This document shows, piece by piece, positions 24,325 to 37,800 of a stretch of DNA of 64,000 nt. The stretch covers positions 7,735,260 to 7,799,259 of the forward strand of contig CM024178.1 in the NCBI GenBank assembly GCA_013433145.1, written 5' to 3'. A program made the translations under genes and the position numbers. The stretch's first letter is position 1; every line of letters starts with the position of its first letter. Source of the DNA: Ascaris suum. Lineage: Eukaryota > Nematoda > Chromadorea > Rhabditida > Ascarididae. The notes under the pieces are model-generated. The model saw nothing but the letters and a program-made list of their open reading frames with translations. It was not told where the DNA came from and ran no database searches.

Positions 24325-27184
24325 TCATTATAATGCATAATTAATTTTACTTACAAGTATTTTCTCTTTTGAGTTTTAATATGGAATCGATAAGTGCTTA
24401 ATTGATGATGGTGAAAAATCCTAATTATTTTCTAAATTGATTTTCATAGGCTTTAGAAGACATTTGCTCATATTTCGAATATAATAATTTCGAGATTTTT
24501 TTTTCTGATTATAGCAGTATCATTCTTATTACTAACAAATGAGAATGCGAAAAAAAAATGAAAATTGAAATATATTATACTCTATATGGTGGATATGTTG
24601 AATTACTTATGTTAACGATAATGATAAGATAACATGTTAATGATAAGATAACATCTGGAACTAAGAAATTCTTTTTTTTTAAACTGCGATGGTGATGTTG
24701 ACGATAGAAAATTTGAATAAAGCTAAATATAAATTTTAAATAAAATAATATATTTGAAATTTCCAAAGAATTTATTTCCATTTGAATTTAAGATTTAATG
24801 TTGTTGATTGAAATTCTACAATAAAATGTAATTAAAAATTGAGTTGCTAAGTGGATAAAAAAAAATGATACAATATATCAATAATAGAATAATTGCGAAT
24901 GATTTATTAGCAATAGAATATGCTTACTTTTATCGAGAACTTTTAATTTAGTTAAATTATTTCACTGTTTCAAATATAATGAATTACTAGGTTTTTTTTA
25001 AAAAGTATATTTGTTAGTTAGTTTTAATATCTGTAATGCATTAATGCAGAAAGTATAAATTCATCGGTCATTACTATTTCAACCATTGCTGCTAATAGGT
25101 TTAATAATTTTTTTTCGAAGCAAATTTTGTCATCGAAATTTTAAAAAAACGCATATTAGAAGACACATAGAATGATTATATGAACTGTTGATAAAATTCA
25201 GGAATTACCGAGGAAAATCGGCTAAAATATTTCATCATTGCAACGATGCGTTTCACCAGGTAAGAAATGCAAAACCATCGTTGAAAGCAAAAGAAAAAAC
25301 GCCATTTGAATATCACTATGATGTTGTGATTATTCATTCAAACTTTGTTCTTACTGAAGTAATGAAGGTGATGGCGGGTGGGGGGAGGATGGGGAGGGAG
25401 AATATATGGGTGACAAAGGAGAAAGATGGTCACTAATGAGACCACCACAACGATTCATTTGTAAAGTTGGTGATGACGGTGAAGCTGAGAGCTGATTATA
25501 TAAATACCAAGAACATTTGTTGAAAAAAAAATTTTTTTTTAATTTTGGAATAATTTATATTAATTTTAGGGAAATAATTTGTGAAATAGAATATTATCGA
25601 TGTGAAATATTTCTAATCAATCAATACTATGAAAATTTTTAAAATGTTGATTGTAGTATTAATATTAAGATGCCTTCCGAATTCCTCTTCCATCTACAAG
25701 TAAATATTTTTTTACTTTTTATGCAAATTAATGAGGTATCTTAATGTGTAATAACTATTAAGAAAAATCGTTGATTATGAATATTATTTGATGAATTCTT
25801 GTTGAAGGTATATCTAATAATACGCGAGTAAATAGACCTCTTTGTGGATTCATGATTATCGCACTTTTCTTATATTAGCGAAGGCAATTATCAAGGAATA
25901 AAAGATTTATAATGAAGCAAGTCGATATTATAAGTACTAACATAAAAGTTCGAAAAATTTCATTACTCAATTCCATTTTATTTATTTGATTTTCATCTTT
26001 AATGTTTTTTTTGTTTTTGTCTTTTTTTTTTGTTTTTGTAGTCTAAAGAAATGATCTAAAATGAAAACTTAAAATCAAGATTGAATTGAAATAGAAAAAG
26101 TTATGCATTTTCGAAGCTCATTGAATGTTAGAATTTTAACTGCAAAAGAAACGAAATAATAACATTCAACGGCTATCGTTCTAACTTATAGAAAAATATA
26201 ATTCGATAGCCAGCATTAATAAGTTTATCTTGTTAGACAGCGAGATGCTAATTTAATTTAATATTCTTCTTTTTTTTTGACGTTAATTTAATTTACTGCT
26301 CTCTTATATTATGTTTACGAGTGTGTATGCATCAATATATGCATAACATATCGCTTAACTTTTGGATGCTTTTTGCTTACGATATATAGCTGTAAAAATT
26401 CATGTAATAATGCGATCATTAAAGAACAATGAGCATTGCAATAAAGATATCTTTGCTTTTTCAACACCTGATGTCTTATCTTTCAGCTATCGCCCACCAT
26501 GAAATATTATAATACTTATAGAACGTAATCCTATGAATGGAAACTCTCATTAGGACTAAAGAATTTCTTCCTACCTCATTCCCTCTATTCCCTTCTCCTT
26601 CCATCATGTCAGTCGAAAAACAAATTGAGAAGGATCGATACGTTCGCCTTCCGCGTTAATTTTATCATTGCGAAGGAAAAATTTGTTAGAATTATATTCT
26701 ATTTTCAAGTGGAGCAATAAAACAATACACAATTGTTTGCAATTCTTGTAGTCTAACGATTCGATTTTTCACTTTTATTTTCAATATTCATTGAAGCGAT
26801 TTGCATTTGTACACAATCTCACTAACACTCGTCTTTGTGCAATTCTCCCATTTCATCTTCGAATATATTCTGGGAGGTCTATTTTGGTGTTTTTGTAGGA
26901 ATTTCTGCCTATATATCTGTGTGATTTTCAATTAAATAACTGCTAAAAGTGGTAAATAAATATGATGTGCATGATTTGCATCCCATTATCGTTATTTCCC
27001 ACATGAATAAAATACTAACTAGTTGATATTTCATCAATGAACATTAATTGCAATTCAATTTCATGGTCTCTATTTGAATCCAATTAGTAATTATGTTTCT
27101 TGCAAAGATGCGATTACAATATTGCAGAATAAAATATATTTAATAAATGAATTATCAGAAATTTGCAGCTATATAATTGTCATA

Positions 27185-27330
27185 CCAACCGGTTTTAAAA
27201 ATTATTAGTTAAAAAAAAGTTAAAGCATATGCAAAAACGCATTCATATTTTGATTCATCCGATCGACCGGACAAATCTTTTCAAAATATTCATTTTTCTA
27301 ATTTCACCGGTTGCAAAATGTAATCTGATA
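27185..27330 (+). repeat. dispersed repeat, copy 1 (partner at 55.6 kb)
   Basis: Starts CCAACCGGTTTT, then an A-rich stretch, then GCATTCATATTTTGATTCAT with CCGATCGACCGGACAAAT, and ends ACCGGTTGCAAAATGTAATC. The order and spacing of these blocks are repeated at 55617-55766. The ends carry AACCGGT-type inverted motifs, suggesting a small non-autonomous element. Confidence 0.5.
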
Positions 27331-29181
27331 GATGTAAATTTGCATGTATCTGATCGATATATGCAAATTTTAGGCACACTTCTGTATGTGTAGCTGTCTT
27401 TATTCTTTTTTAATTTGTATGAACTGACTTAAGAGATGCTATATAAGGATTATTTTGTATTAAGATTATGCCTATCAAATTTCATAACATCATGCCAAAT
27501 TGAAACCATCGAAAATATGCAAAAATATATTTGCAAAAAGTAATTTCATCATAACGTGCTTTCCTAATGCAATTTTACAAAAAGCGCATAGCCGTTTATA
27601 GTTTGGCTGTTTCCTATTTGTTTAGCGTCATGAACATGGTGAAGTGATGTTTTCGTTGAAACTATCAACTAGAACGCGTTCATTTTGTTATCTACAAAAA
27701 AAAAATATATGCGCTTGAGCTATTCAAAGCAAATGCAAGAAAATAGAATGAATAGAATTTAATATTGTAGTAATTCATCATTGAAATATTTCAATAGTAC
27801 ATCATTTTACTGTTGATTTTCGAAAATAAATATTGCTATAGAAAGCCTATTAGGTGTATTATCATCGAAAACTTTATAGTTATCAAATATGACAACAAAA
27901 CAGTTATGGCGATAAAACCGACAACACCTAATTACTAAACAGTAAACGTTTCCCGTAAATGATACGTCAACATTCCTATAAATATCATAATTAAGCGCCT
28001 ATTCATGAGCATTTTTGTGAATCATCAATGGAAATCATCAACTATAAATATTGAATGCCTAAAATTTCTCAAAAAAGAAGAGAATATTATAATTGAAATT
28101 AAGAAAAAAAAAATTAAGAAACTAAAAATTATCTAAAAAAAAAGAGGCATAAGAATCGAAAATAATATTATATATTGCATTATGTTTAGAATTGTACTTA
28201 ATGCTTATCAACATTGCATAATTTTTAATTAATATTAAGATCATCGTATATGATCGTTTCTAATCTCTATTTATAAACCTTTTCTTTTCAATTGATTTTA
28301 ATTTCTCATATAATAAATTTCAAACTATTCATATGTTTATTGTAATTGTTTCTGTATTTACGTTGAATTTATAGACTTATCTTTTCAAATAATTTTCGTA
28401 GTTTTTAAACGGTTAAAGAATCTGATTACTTCAATATTTTTAGGAATTTTTTTTTTTTTTGAATATTATAATTGATTTTCACTTTTCAATTTTCCATTCT
28501 TTGAATTTTATTCGTAAAATTTTATCTGATAGAATCACATTTGAAAATATTATTTTTTCGATTTGTTTGAAAATTGAATTTCAAAAAAAAAAAAAATTTC
28601 GAAGTACACTACAAGATATTCAATTTGAATGCGTGAAGTGACTTTCGAAATAATAAATTCAATAAACGTTTAAAAAAAAAAACCAACGAATGTGCTCTCC
28701 TCATTGCCGAATATTTTCCTTTAGTTTTTTTTTTCTTCCACACTTGTTTTATTAAATTCTTAAAAATTAAATGAGAGAGATTTTTATGGAAAGTGAATAA
28801 AATCACCTCAATATTGTAATATTTTCTTTTTCAAATGAGCAAAAAAAAAAACTTTTTTTTTTTTTAAAACCAGATCAAAGATCATCATAGGCAAATATCT
28901 TCAATGAAAATACAATTCGTTCATTGTGCTTATCTAAATGAAGAACAGCAATCAATCGGTTTTATTTACACAAGAGTGCTTCCACAATAAATAAATATAC
29001 AATAACGTTGAGGTAAATTTCTTAGTTCGAACGCAACCAACGATTCGATGAATTTCACTACGAATTTATTTTCATTTTGATTTTCGTATTATTTGTTTAT
29101 TCAATCTTTTGCATTTTTATGAACGATAAGATTGTTCCAATTACAGAAATCTACAAAAATCAATGATCATTATCAATAATA

Positions 29182-29253
29182 TCAAAAATAGCTCAGCTGG
29201 GTAGTGTTCTCATCGGAAAATGGAAAGTGCAGAGTTCGATTCATAAGTGTGGA
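29182..29253 (+). pseudogene. tRNA-like sequence with intact A and B boxes but no fold
   Basis: TAGCTCAGCTGG (29189-29200) matches the internal A box and GTTCGATTC (29234-29242) the B box, at tRNA-like spacing. Neither the acceptor stem nor the anticodon and T stems pair properly. It is best read as a decayed tRNA or the head of a tRNA-derived SINE, not a working tRNA. Confidence 0.35.
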
Positions 29254-30652
29254 TATGATTTTCATTTGTTCATTATCGTGACAAAAATGTATTATACACC
29301 TCATATAGTGACTCAAGAATAAACTGCTAAGCATAATTTTAACAAAACATAGTAAGTTAAGGGAATGAATACCTACTTGACATATTAGAATAAAAGTAAA
29401 ACCTTACTCGACATTCACTGTCACGTTTTTTTTTCCTCTCAAATTCTCTTGTCATTGACGTAGCTCGCCTAAGCGCTTAACGAATGTTAGGTCTAAGAAA
29501 TAAATGTTGTTATGACGCAATTATTCGTCATGGCATATCCTCAGCATAACTAAGAGGGAAAAAATATTTTTTACATTCCTTTACAACCACAACATTAGTT
29601 TATTTACCCTTTTTTCATTACTTATCGTTGTTTATTGTGTTCTCAATAACGTATCTTTAAAGAATCACTATATAAGTTGTATGGTAAATAATATGCTCAT
29701 GAAAGCGTAGATATTCTAATCTATTTATACTAATCCAAAGAATTTACAGCAATAAAATTACAGAAAGGAAAAAAATTGAAATTGCATTTTCAATTAATAG
29801 TGAATTTTTTGGAACGATGTAAATTTTTGAAAATATTTTTCATTCGACGAATTTTATACTTGTTTTAAAATTCGATATTAATAAATTCTTTATAGATCAA
29901 TAGTTGATCCTTAACAATAAAAATATTTTCATCGTTATTTGAAGCCAATAGAAGCGGTATTTTACATTTTTTATTTGTTTATATTTTCTAATGAAAAAAA
30001 AATTTAAAAGAATTTCTTTCAATGTTAACGATTATCTCGTAAAACTTTCTTGTGTTATATAGCTAATTCGAAAATAAAATAATCCGCAAATATCAAATGA
30101 TGGTCGCAGCTGTTCATACAATTTTAAATAATTATGAAGAGTGCATGGGAATGTGTTAGCTAGCTCTTTTATTATTAGGCTATTGGCATTTATTGTGTGC
30201 ACAATCGTTAATTCGTTGATTTGGCGTTAAAAGAAGAAATTGAGACAACATAATAAAAATAGAAATGCGATTCTTTAGAAAAGAAAAAAAATTGAAAAGA
30301 GAAAATTAATTCAGCAAAAAAAAAAAGTTGGGAAAAATTCACTCAGAAATTATTCAATCAAATAGAGGCGACAATGTTAGCAGCTAAGATTTGTCTAAAA
30401 GAAGGAGAGAAAAATGAGAGGTTATAATACCTCTGAAGAAATTGTTCTATAATTTCTTCTTTTTTTTTTGTGAACAAACGAATTTCAGTAAAAAAGTTAC
30501 TCATTGGCTTTGCTTTATTTTAGCGCAAAAAGAAGCTCAATTTTCTTTCACAACTTTTTTTTTTCTCACAATCATTACGCTAAAAAGAGCATCGTTTTTC
30601 CCAACTCATCTCTACATGTCAATACTAAGCTAAGCGCTTCATTATCCTTTTG

Positions 30653-30814
30653 ATGATCAGCGGCGATCCGAAACGAGATGCCATCGAACCAGTATCTAAA
30701 ATCCGTCGTTTAGAGGATGCGAAAGTCGGACCTTCCCGATTTTCAGGACTAGGAATTTCTGAGCTTCTGATTTTCAGGCGATCAAATCTAGTGATGAGTC
30801 TTAACTTCCTATGA
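30653..30814 (+). other. isolated 53-codon ORF in a GC-richer patch (unrecognised)
   Basis: ATG 30653 opens 53 codons with balanced, protein-like use (MISGDPKRDAIEPVSKIRRL, then EDAKVGPSRFSGLGISELL). The frame contains two TTTTCAG sequences that could be 3' splice sites. The opposite strand is also open (69 codons, 30625-30834). I recognise no domain and find no companion exon. It may be an exon of an unannotated transcript or a transposon scrap. Confidence 0.2.
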
Positions 30815-31894
30815 ATGGACAGAGGAATGACCACATATTTAGTCAGACGGATTCACAATTACTGAAAGCAAAGCAAAAAACGAAAATAATGTACGTAAAT
30901 TAATTGTTTATATGTGAGAGGTGGAATCATCCCTTATCTTGAAATACATTCCAGTCTCACTCCCTTCCCCTCCCCTTCCATCACCTTTAGTCTGGCCACC
31001 CACGATCACACTGCACTCTCAAATTCTTGAGTCGATGTTACTTTATCCACGAAAAGTTTTTTTCCATCATATGCGTTTATATAGTTAATCTCTATTCGTT
31101 TTTCCTCTGTTTGCTCGACATATATCAGCACATTTACATTGCCACATAATTCAGATTGACTGCCGACAATATGTGATTTTTTAAATTATTAGCCTTTCAA
31201 TGATTATCAAAGGTGAGAGGGTTGGCAAGTTCACTTATTTTTCGACAGTTTTCATCGAGTTATAAACGAATAACATGACCTTTTTAATAGAATGAAATAT
31301 AATCGAGCAGTGAGAAAAATTCTTCAATTAGCTTTGAGGTTATTTTTGGACTATTTCAAAGTTTTGTATGTATTTGCGAGCAATATCTATTTGTCTTTCC
31401 GTTTGGTATTTTGAAGCCGAGAACCATTTAAACTGGAGTTGCGTAATTTCTCAAATGTAATTTGCATTGTCGAATAATCTCTCGTATCATATTCCATGCC
31501 GATCCATTTATTTTGAAACGGATTAAAGCTATATATAAAACTAATAAATAAATCGATTTATTGATTTCAAAAATATTTCTCATCAGTAGAAGAATTAAAA
31601 GCCAAAAAATTTGAAAATTTTAAGAAGAAAAGTAGTAAATAAAAAAATGAAAAGATCTATTCTTATAATACGTGTTAATGCACTATTGCACTGCTTACAC
31701 TAATAGCACCAATAGAAAAGCTCCTTACAAATTCGAAAGGCGGTCGAAGGACTACTCGAGGAACTCAATCGATCCTAACTTCAACTTTAATTGATGCGCT
31801 GCCACTTGGGCACATAGCTTTAGCTTTTCATCGTAGTTATCGTTTTTTGCACAATCTGTCGTTCGTCTTAAAACGCTTCTTCTATCTTCTTCTC

Positions 31895-32143
<249 letters not shown>

Positions 32144-32785
32144 CGAATGCATTCGTTGCGAGACTTGAATCTATATTTGCGCAACATCTAACCAGTATAT
32201 AGTCGAGCAATTTAGAATACATTCGTAGTGGGTATGCGTTTGATGCATTTAAAATGTCATACTCTGCTTTAGCTTTTGAAGCGTTCACCTTTTTGTTGAG
32301 TTGCTTATTGAATGCTCGAATGTTCACCTGTCGAATCGACTTTAATCTCTAAGTAACTTTTTTTCAAAGAAATGTCTATAGTGTATACATTAAACAAACT
32401 TCGAAATCTTTTTTCTGAGCAAATAATATGTGTAAGTATTTAGGTAACAATATTTCCAACTTTACACCTTTATATTTTCATGTCGAAGAAATTTCATCAT
32501 GCATGCAAATGAATAAGCTTTATAGGCAGCAAATTGTGTGTTTCAATATTTGCACTTCTTCAATTTTTTTTTATTTTTATTTTTTCCGCTTTTTTCTGTT
32601 GCAAATAAAAAAAATTTTTTATTTAATGAAATAATTTTTATTCATCATTATATTAGAAATATTTTCCAAAATTTCTTGGATCTTATTCAGTTATTGTTGT
32701 AAATTTTCATCGAAATAACGTTATTGATCTAAGAGCGTGATCGCTTTGTCAATCCGTTAGGTTGTTTTCTCTCGTCACTGCAACC

Positions 32786-32905
32786 TCTCTACTTGCAGCC
32801 GGCACACTTCTTCCATCGCATCCGGTCCATAATGTCCTGTTGCCAAGCGGTTCCAAGTAGTTTCGGCAAATAATCACTTCATCTTCTTGGTGCTCTTCCC
32901 AATAA
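32786..32905 (-). mobile_element. LINE (RTE-type) ORF C-terminal fragment, decayed
   Basis: On the minus strand from 32899 the frame reads GRAPRR, a TGA where Trp is expected, then SDYLPKLLGTAWQQDIMDRM and RWKKCAGCK before a stop near 32791. The spacing of GR-P-RW-D, LG-W-Q-A/M-DR and RW-K matches the conserved tail of RTE-clade reverse transcriptases. Stops at the Trp and at the end show it is dead. It begins at the same motif where the 40.3-kb relic fades out, so the two represent adjoining parts of one ORF type. Family assignment is from pattern recognition only. Confidence 0.6.
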
Positions 32906-34880
32906 ATACTTCATTTTCCTAAGCGTGTATCAATTCGTGTCCTTAGATTTACCTATCTGTTTATCCCCGATAGAATTGACGTAGAAAACTTTGAAAGTGA
33001 ATGCAATTGGAGTCATCCTTATTATCTATAAAAATAACGAATTGACTATATACGAAATTCATAGCATATATTTGAATTTTGTGTTCTATGAGATTTAATT
33101 TCCTCACGATTGATATATGTCGTTTATTCTTTTTCTTCAAAAAAAAAAAAAAAAACACTTGCGCTAACATATAACACAACGTTTTGCACATATATTATTT
33201 CCTTCACAGATAGAACACATTTATCATATGAATTTCTCTAAGTTTGCAAAATTTTAAAGAAACGGACGAGAACAATAGAAATGATTGAAATATATCGTCA
33301 GCACTATACAAATAATTATAGCTGAAAGCTAGTAAGCAGTTCAACAAAATGCTGGACAACCACTGAAAAAATTTTTGAGCTTAGCATTTCAAGAAGAATT
33401 CGATAAGACGAGAAAAAATTATTCAAATAATTTAAAAAAAAAATGAACGTAATATTTATCTATTCAATTTTATTCCAACAAATTCCAATATTGATGAGTA
33501 ATACAATTCGATAAAAATAAATTAATATTTTATAAACATTTTCTTAGAGGATTTTCCTTAGCATAAATCTATTTCATCTAAAATCGCCTGAAATTTTTGC
33601 TTAGTGATTTTTGTTTCTATTGTTTATTTGTTTATATCTCGTTTGCATTATAATTCACCAATTTTTTGTGTCATTTAATTGAAGCGAGAAAATTTCGATA
33701 TGTTGCATCACTCTACGTTGTGCATAAAAAATAATTTCTAACGCATTGAGCATAAAAATTTCTAACGAGCATCATATATTCGTTGCTTACCTATTATCAT
33801 AGTGTTGTCGATTCAATATTGAACGCTTATAACAAAATATAATGAAATTATTAGTGTGTTATTGTAAATGAATCGATTCATTATTCAACTTTATAAGTAA
33901 ATGTCAAGAAATAAATCGTATGCGTAATATTTATAGGCGATACTTCAATGTTGAACATTCTAACGAAATATAATGAAATAAACTACGTATAGGGCATAAG
34001 TTTGTTTTTATCGTTTCATATAAGATGAGATATCGATTGTCGAAAAATATGAGCGAACTCTACCAGTGTTTAATGTCACAAATCTGGCACCTTTCCATTT
34101 TCGAGCATTAATCCCGCCCCTTTTAATTGTTATTTATGCATCGGAATGAAAAAAAAAGGAGTAAATGTATTCTAACTAATTTTCCGCATCATTTGAAAGA
34201 ATATTTCGGTATTGGCGAACATTCCAAATTTCCTCAAAAAAAAAATTTTTTTTTTTGAATCAATTGAGAAATTTGCTATACTTCATTCATCCAATAATTT
34301 TTGAAGTTATCAGTCTCTTTTAAAGTTTTTTTATAAATGAAATCGTTTCGTTTAACAAAAAATAAAAAATAAAAATGCAATAACTTAAGCAACGAATTTT
34401 ATTGTTGCGGAAAGTGTTGGAAATTAACAATGATCAATGATCAGAAACGAAAAAAAAAAAGATTGAAGAGTACAAGCTTAATTAAATTCTCATAGTTTCA
34501 GCCATGTAGATTAATGCAATGACTATTGAAAAGAGTATTTCTAAATTATTTGCATATGGTTCGATTCTATGAAAGTTCAGAGGTTTCTTTCAAATTTCTT
34601 AAACACCTCTAACAATAATTATTGTAATCATATCTTATCACTTCAACTTAAATTGTTTACGCTCTTTATATATCATGATGTTGCCTTAATCATAGGAAAA
34701 TTAATTACGTTACTACATTGTTAAATAAAAAATAAAATAATTTCAAAAAATCCTATACGAATAAATAAAGAATAATCTCAATGATATCGTTCAATGAGTA
34801 ATTTTTTTTTTTTTGATTTCGACTCATATTATTTTAAAGCGACAAATATTGTATCGAAATTAACGAATGTTTTATTTCCT

Positions 34881-34886
34881 TTTTAG
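34881..34886 (+). promoter_or_regulatory. probable trans-splice (or 5' UTR) acceptor before the GPCR start
   Basis: TTTTATTTCCTTTTTAG ends at 34886, only 12 bases before the ATG at 34899. A strong polypyrimidine acceptor at this distance is typical of spliced-leader addition in nematodes. It could equally be the end of an intron in the 5' UTR. Confidence 0.55.
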
Positions 34887-34898
34887 CCTAGAAAAAAA

Positions 34899-37800
34899 AT
34901 GAACGCTGCGACGCCGTCTAATTCGGAAGTCGACGTTGAGGTTGTCGAAAATGAAGATTCTTCTATCGCAACGCTTGCAATATTCTATTATTTCTATATG
35001 TTATTATGTATAGTTATTGGTCTTACCGGTAACAGTATGGTTTGGATTCTCATAAGGTAATTATTATTTTCATTAGAATATTTTTTAAAAATTATTTGCG
35101 GTAATTTTATTATTTTTCTAAAAATATTCTTGGAAATTTCATGTGAATTTTATGTTTTACTATGTAATAGATTGCTATTGCATATTAAAGTCCTAATATT
35201 TTTAGACGGAATGACTCAGTGATTTTGCTTGCTTGTCTTGTACGTTTATGAAACAAGAATGACAATCTTTGAATTACTATAAAACTATCTATTTAATTAA
35301 AATTTTCAGTCGAAGATTTGAATTTATGCTTTGAATGCATAAAAATGATATGAAAATTTCTCCTTTGAATTAAATTTCCTAGAGAAAAAATTATCACTAT
35401 TGAATTGCTCTTGTGATGTTGATAATCATCTCGTTTTCAAGTAGTATGAACAATTTATTTAGTGACCGATAGGCGATAAAAATTATTTCTTGAGCAAAAA
35501 AAAAACAACAGAAAAAAATTCGAATTTTTTATTTTTTTTTTGAGAGAGAGAAAAGTTCGAATTTTATTTCGCTAAGAATTTTTCTTTCTTTGTGGAACGA
35601 TCGGAAGAAGAATAGCTTTGCATTAATTCAAATGCGCTTGATCAAAGATCGCTGCCTAAGAGATCTTAAGCGCGTAAACATCGCACGGAGCAGCTAAAAG
35701 CGATCCTTTAATCAGTCATATAATAACTTTATTATTCTTTTTTATTTTTTTTAGCATGAAAAAATTTTCGATTTATGAGCGATTATTGAATTAAGAAATC
35801 GAGAAAATTTCATTGCAAATCAAAAATTGAAAAAAAAAACAATGACGTCATGTCGGATTTTTTTTTTTAAACACAAAGAAGCATTCAACAAAACGCATTA
35901 TTTCCTAATTGAGCCCCACCGATTATTTCCTCTTCATTCATATGATGAAAAATTCGCACATATTATGCGAAACCGATTTAAATTTCAAGAACGATTTCGG
36001 AGCATTATATAATATATTTTGCGATTTTTTTTTTGGTAAATATAACTTACTTATGGTTAATTTCAGTGAACTTTATGATAAATAAGAATATAACTTTATG
36101 ATCGAGTTGAGTATGCTTGCATCTTCTATATATTCCATTTTATATTTGAATTTGCATATTTAGAAACAAGGAGAATTTTTAAAATTTCCATATAATCTAT
36201 GCAAATTTGCGATTCGGATATTACGAGTGAGAGCGATCGAAAATTCGGGCGATCTCTATTGTTCATTTTAATGAAAATTTTTGAACTCTACATCTCAAGT
36301 TTATTGCTTTAAAGTGAACGCTATAAATGTTACTTTTTTTTTCTAACTTAGTTTACGGTAAAGTTTGAGAAAAAAAACCCCCGAAATAACATCCAACTTG
36401 ATTTTGCAAAAATTTTTTCGGCGAATGCTTAAAATTCATAATGATCCTCAAATATTTCATTGATAATAAAGACATAATAAAGCCGATTATATATATTGTA
36501 TAAATTCCACTAGAAATTATTGACGCTATGCGAATACATTTTTTTTTTCAATATTAATTAATAGAGAAATTAGCGGAAATACTCGAAAATTTAGGCGAAA
36601 TTTTCGAAATTATTGAAAAATTTGCGAAAAAAAAATTCTGAGTTGATTTTTCGCTTATCGATATATAAAGGTTATCGCGGTGAAACGTCCAATTGAAATG
36701 ATTTCTATGCGTAATCCATCGATTTGTCTCTTTGTAGGAAAATAAACAAACTAAAAATGATTATACATAATTACATTCAGTTTTTTTTCTATGTTTTCTA
36801 TTTTTTCTCAACTAAAGAAATAAATAAACGAATTAAATTGCGTTTGCATATCACTAGGAAGTGATCAGTTGATTTAACGCTATGAGCACTTTGAGGTTTT
36901 TTTTTTTTTGCAAAAATGAGTGATAGATCACACAATTGTTGTCGTGTCTGTGTGTCTGTCTGTTCATATTATCACATATTTCAAGACAAAATCCGTAACA
37001 ATTTCGCTATGAAATTTATATTAAAGCAGGTGTTCTAACCATTCGGAGTGCATCTCCAAGAGGGAATATTTGTCCATTTCCCATATATCTTCAATGTAGT
37101 CGTCATAGTTTAAAGGAAATATTTTTTTTGGAAAATATTTTTCAATTGCCATCAATTTGGGAATTAAATTAAAATTGGAGTTTTTTTTTGAAAATTCCAG
37201 TAAAATGTTTCAATTCGTATCAAATACTTCTGCCAGTAAAGTATCAAATTTGACTGATTTAGAAGCTAAAATGCTTAGGAATGAATATATTATCAATATT
37301 TATACCAATGGACATATACGAGTTTTTTGACATTCAAATCTACGAATTTTACGAATTTAAAAAAAAAGCTTTTCGACTTTTATCGCAACATTTAAAACTA
37401 TGTGAGAGAACTAAAGATAAATATAAATCTACTTAGATAAGTGAAGTCTATTAATATTCTGAACTTTTCAAAAGTTGTTGAAATAAAAATTATACGAATT
37501 TATGGCGAAATTAAATGGAAATTATTCGCAAGAAATATTTTTCTTTTTTTCCAAAAATGGCGAAAATTTGGAGTTTACTGAAAAATATTGATTACTTTTT
37601 ATTATTTTCATAATCACAGTTGAAAAAATGCTGTATTTTTTATCAACAATTTGAAAATAGTTAAGCTTTTTGATTATGATGATTTTAGTTATTGGCTGTA
37701 GACTGTTAAGGAATTCAAAAGAATTGTTTAACAAGCAGAAAGCAGAAAAACATCATCTTCTTAGTAAAGATGGGCTGAATATTATTTGTAATTTCTCTTG

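Noticed and set aside
25188..25436. 82-codon plus-strand ORF
   Set aside because: Low-complexity end (GGGGAGGATGGGGAGGG), no recognisable domain and no splice context.
26606..26659. 17-codon ORF MSVEKQIEKDRYVRLPR
   Set aside because: It looks protein-like but is too short. No donor in a phase compatible with the GPCR first exon, and no partner exon, was found.
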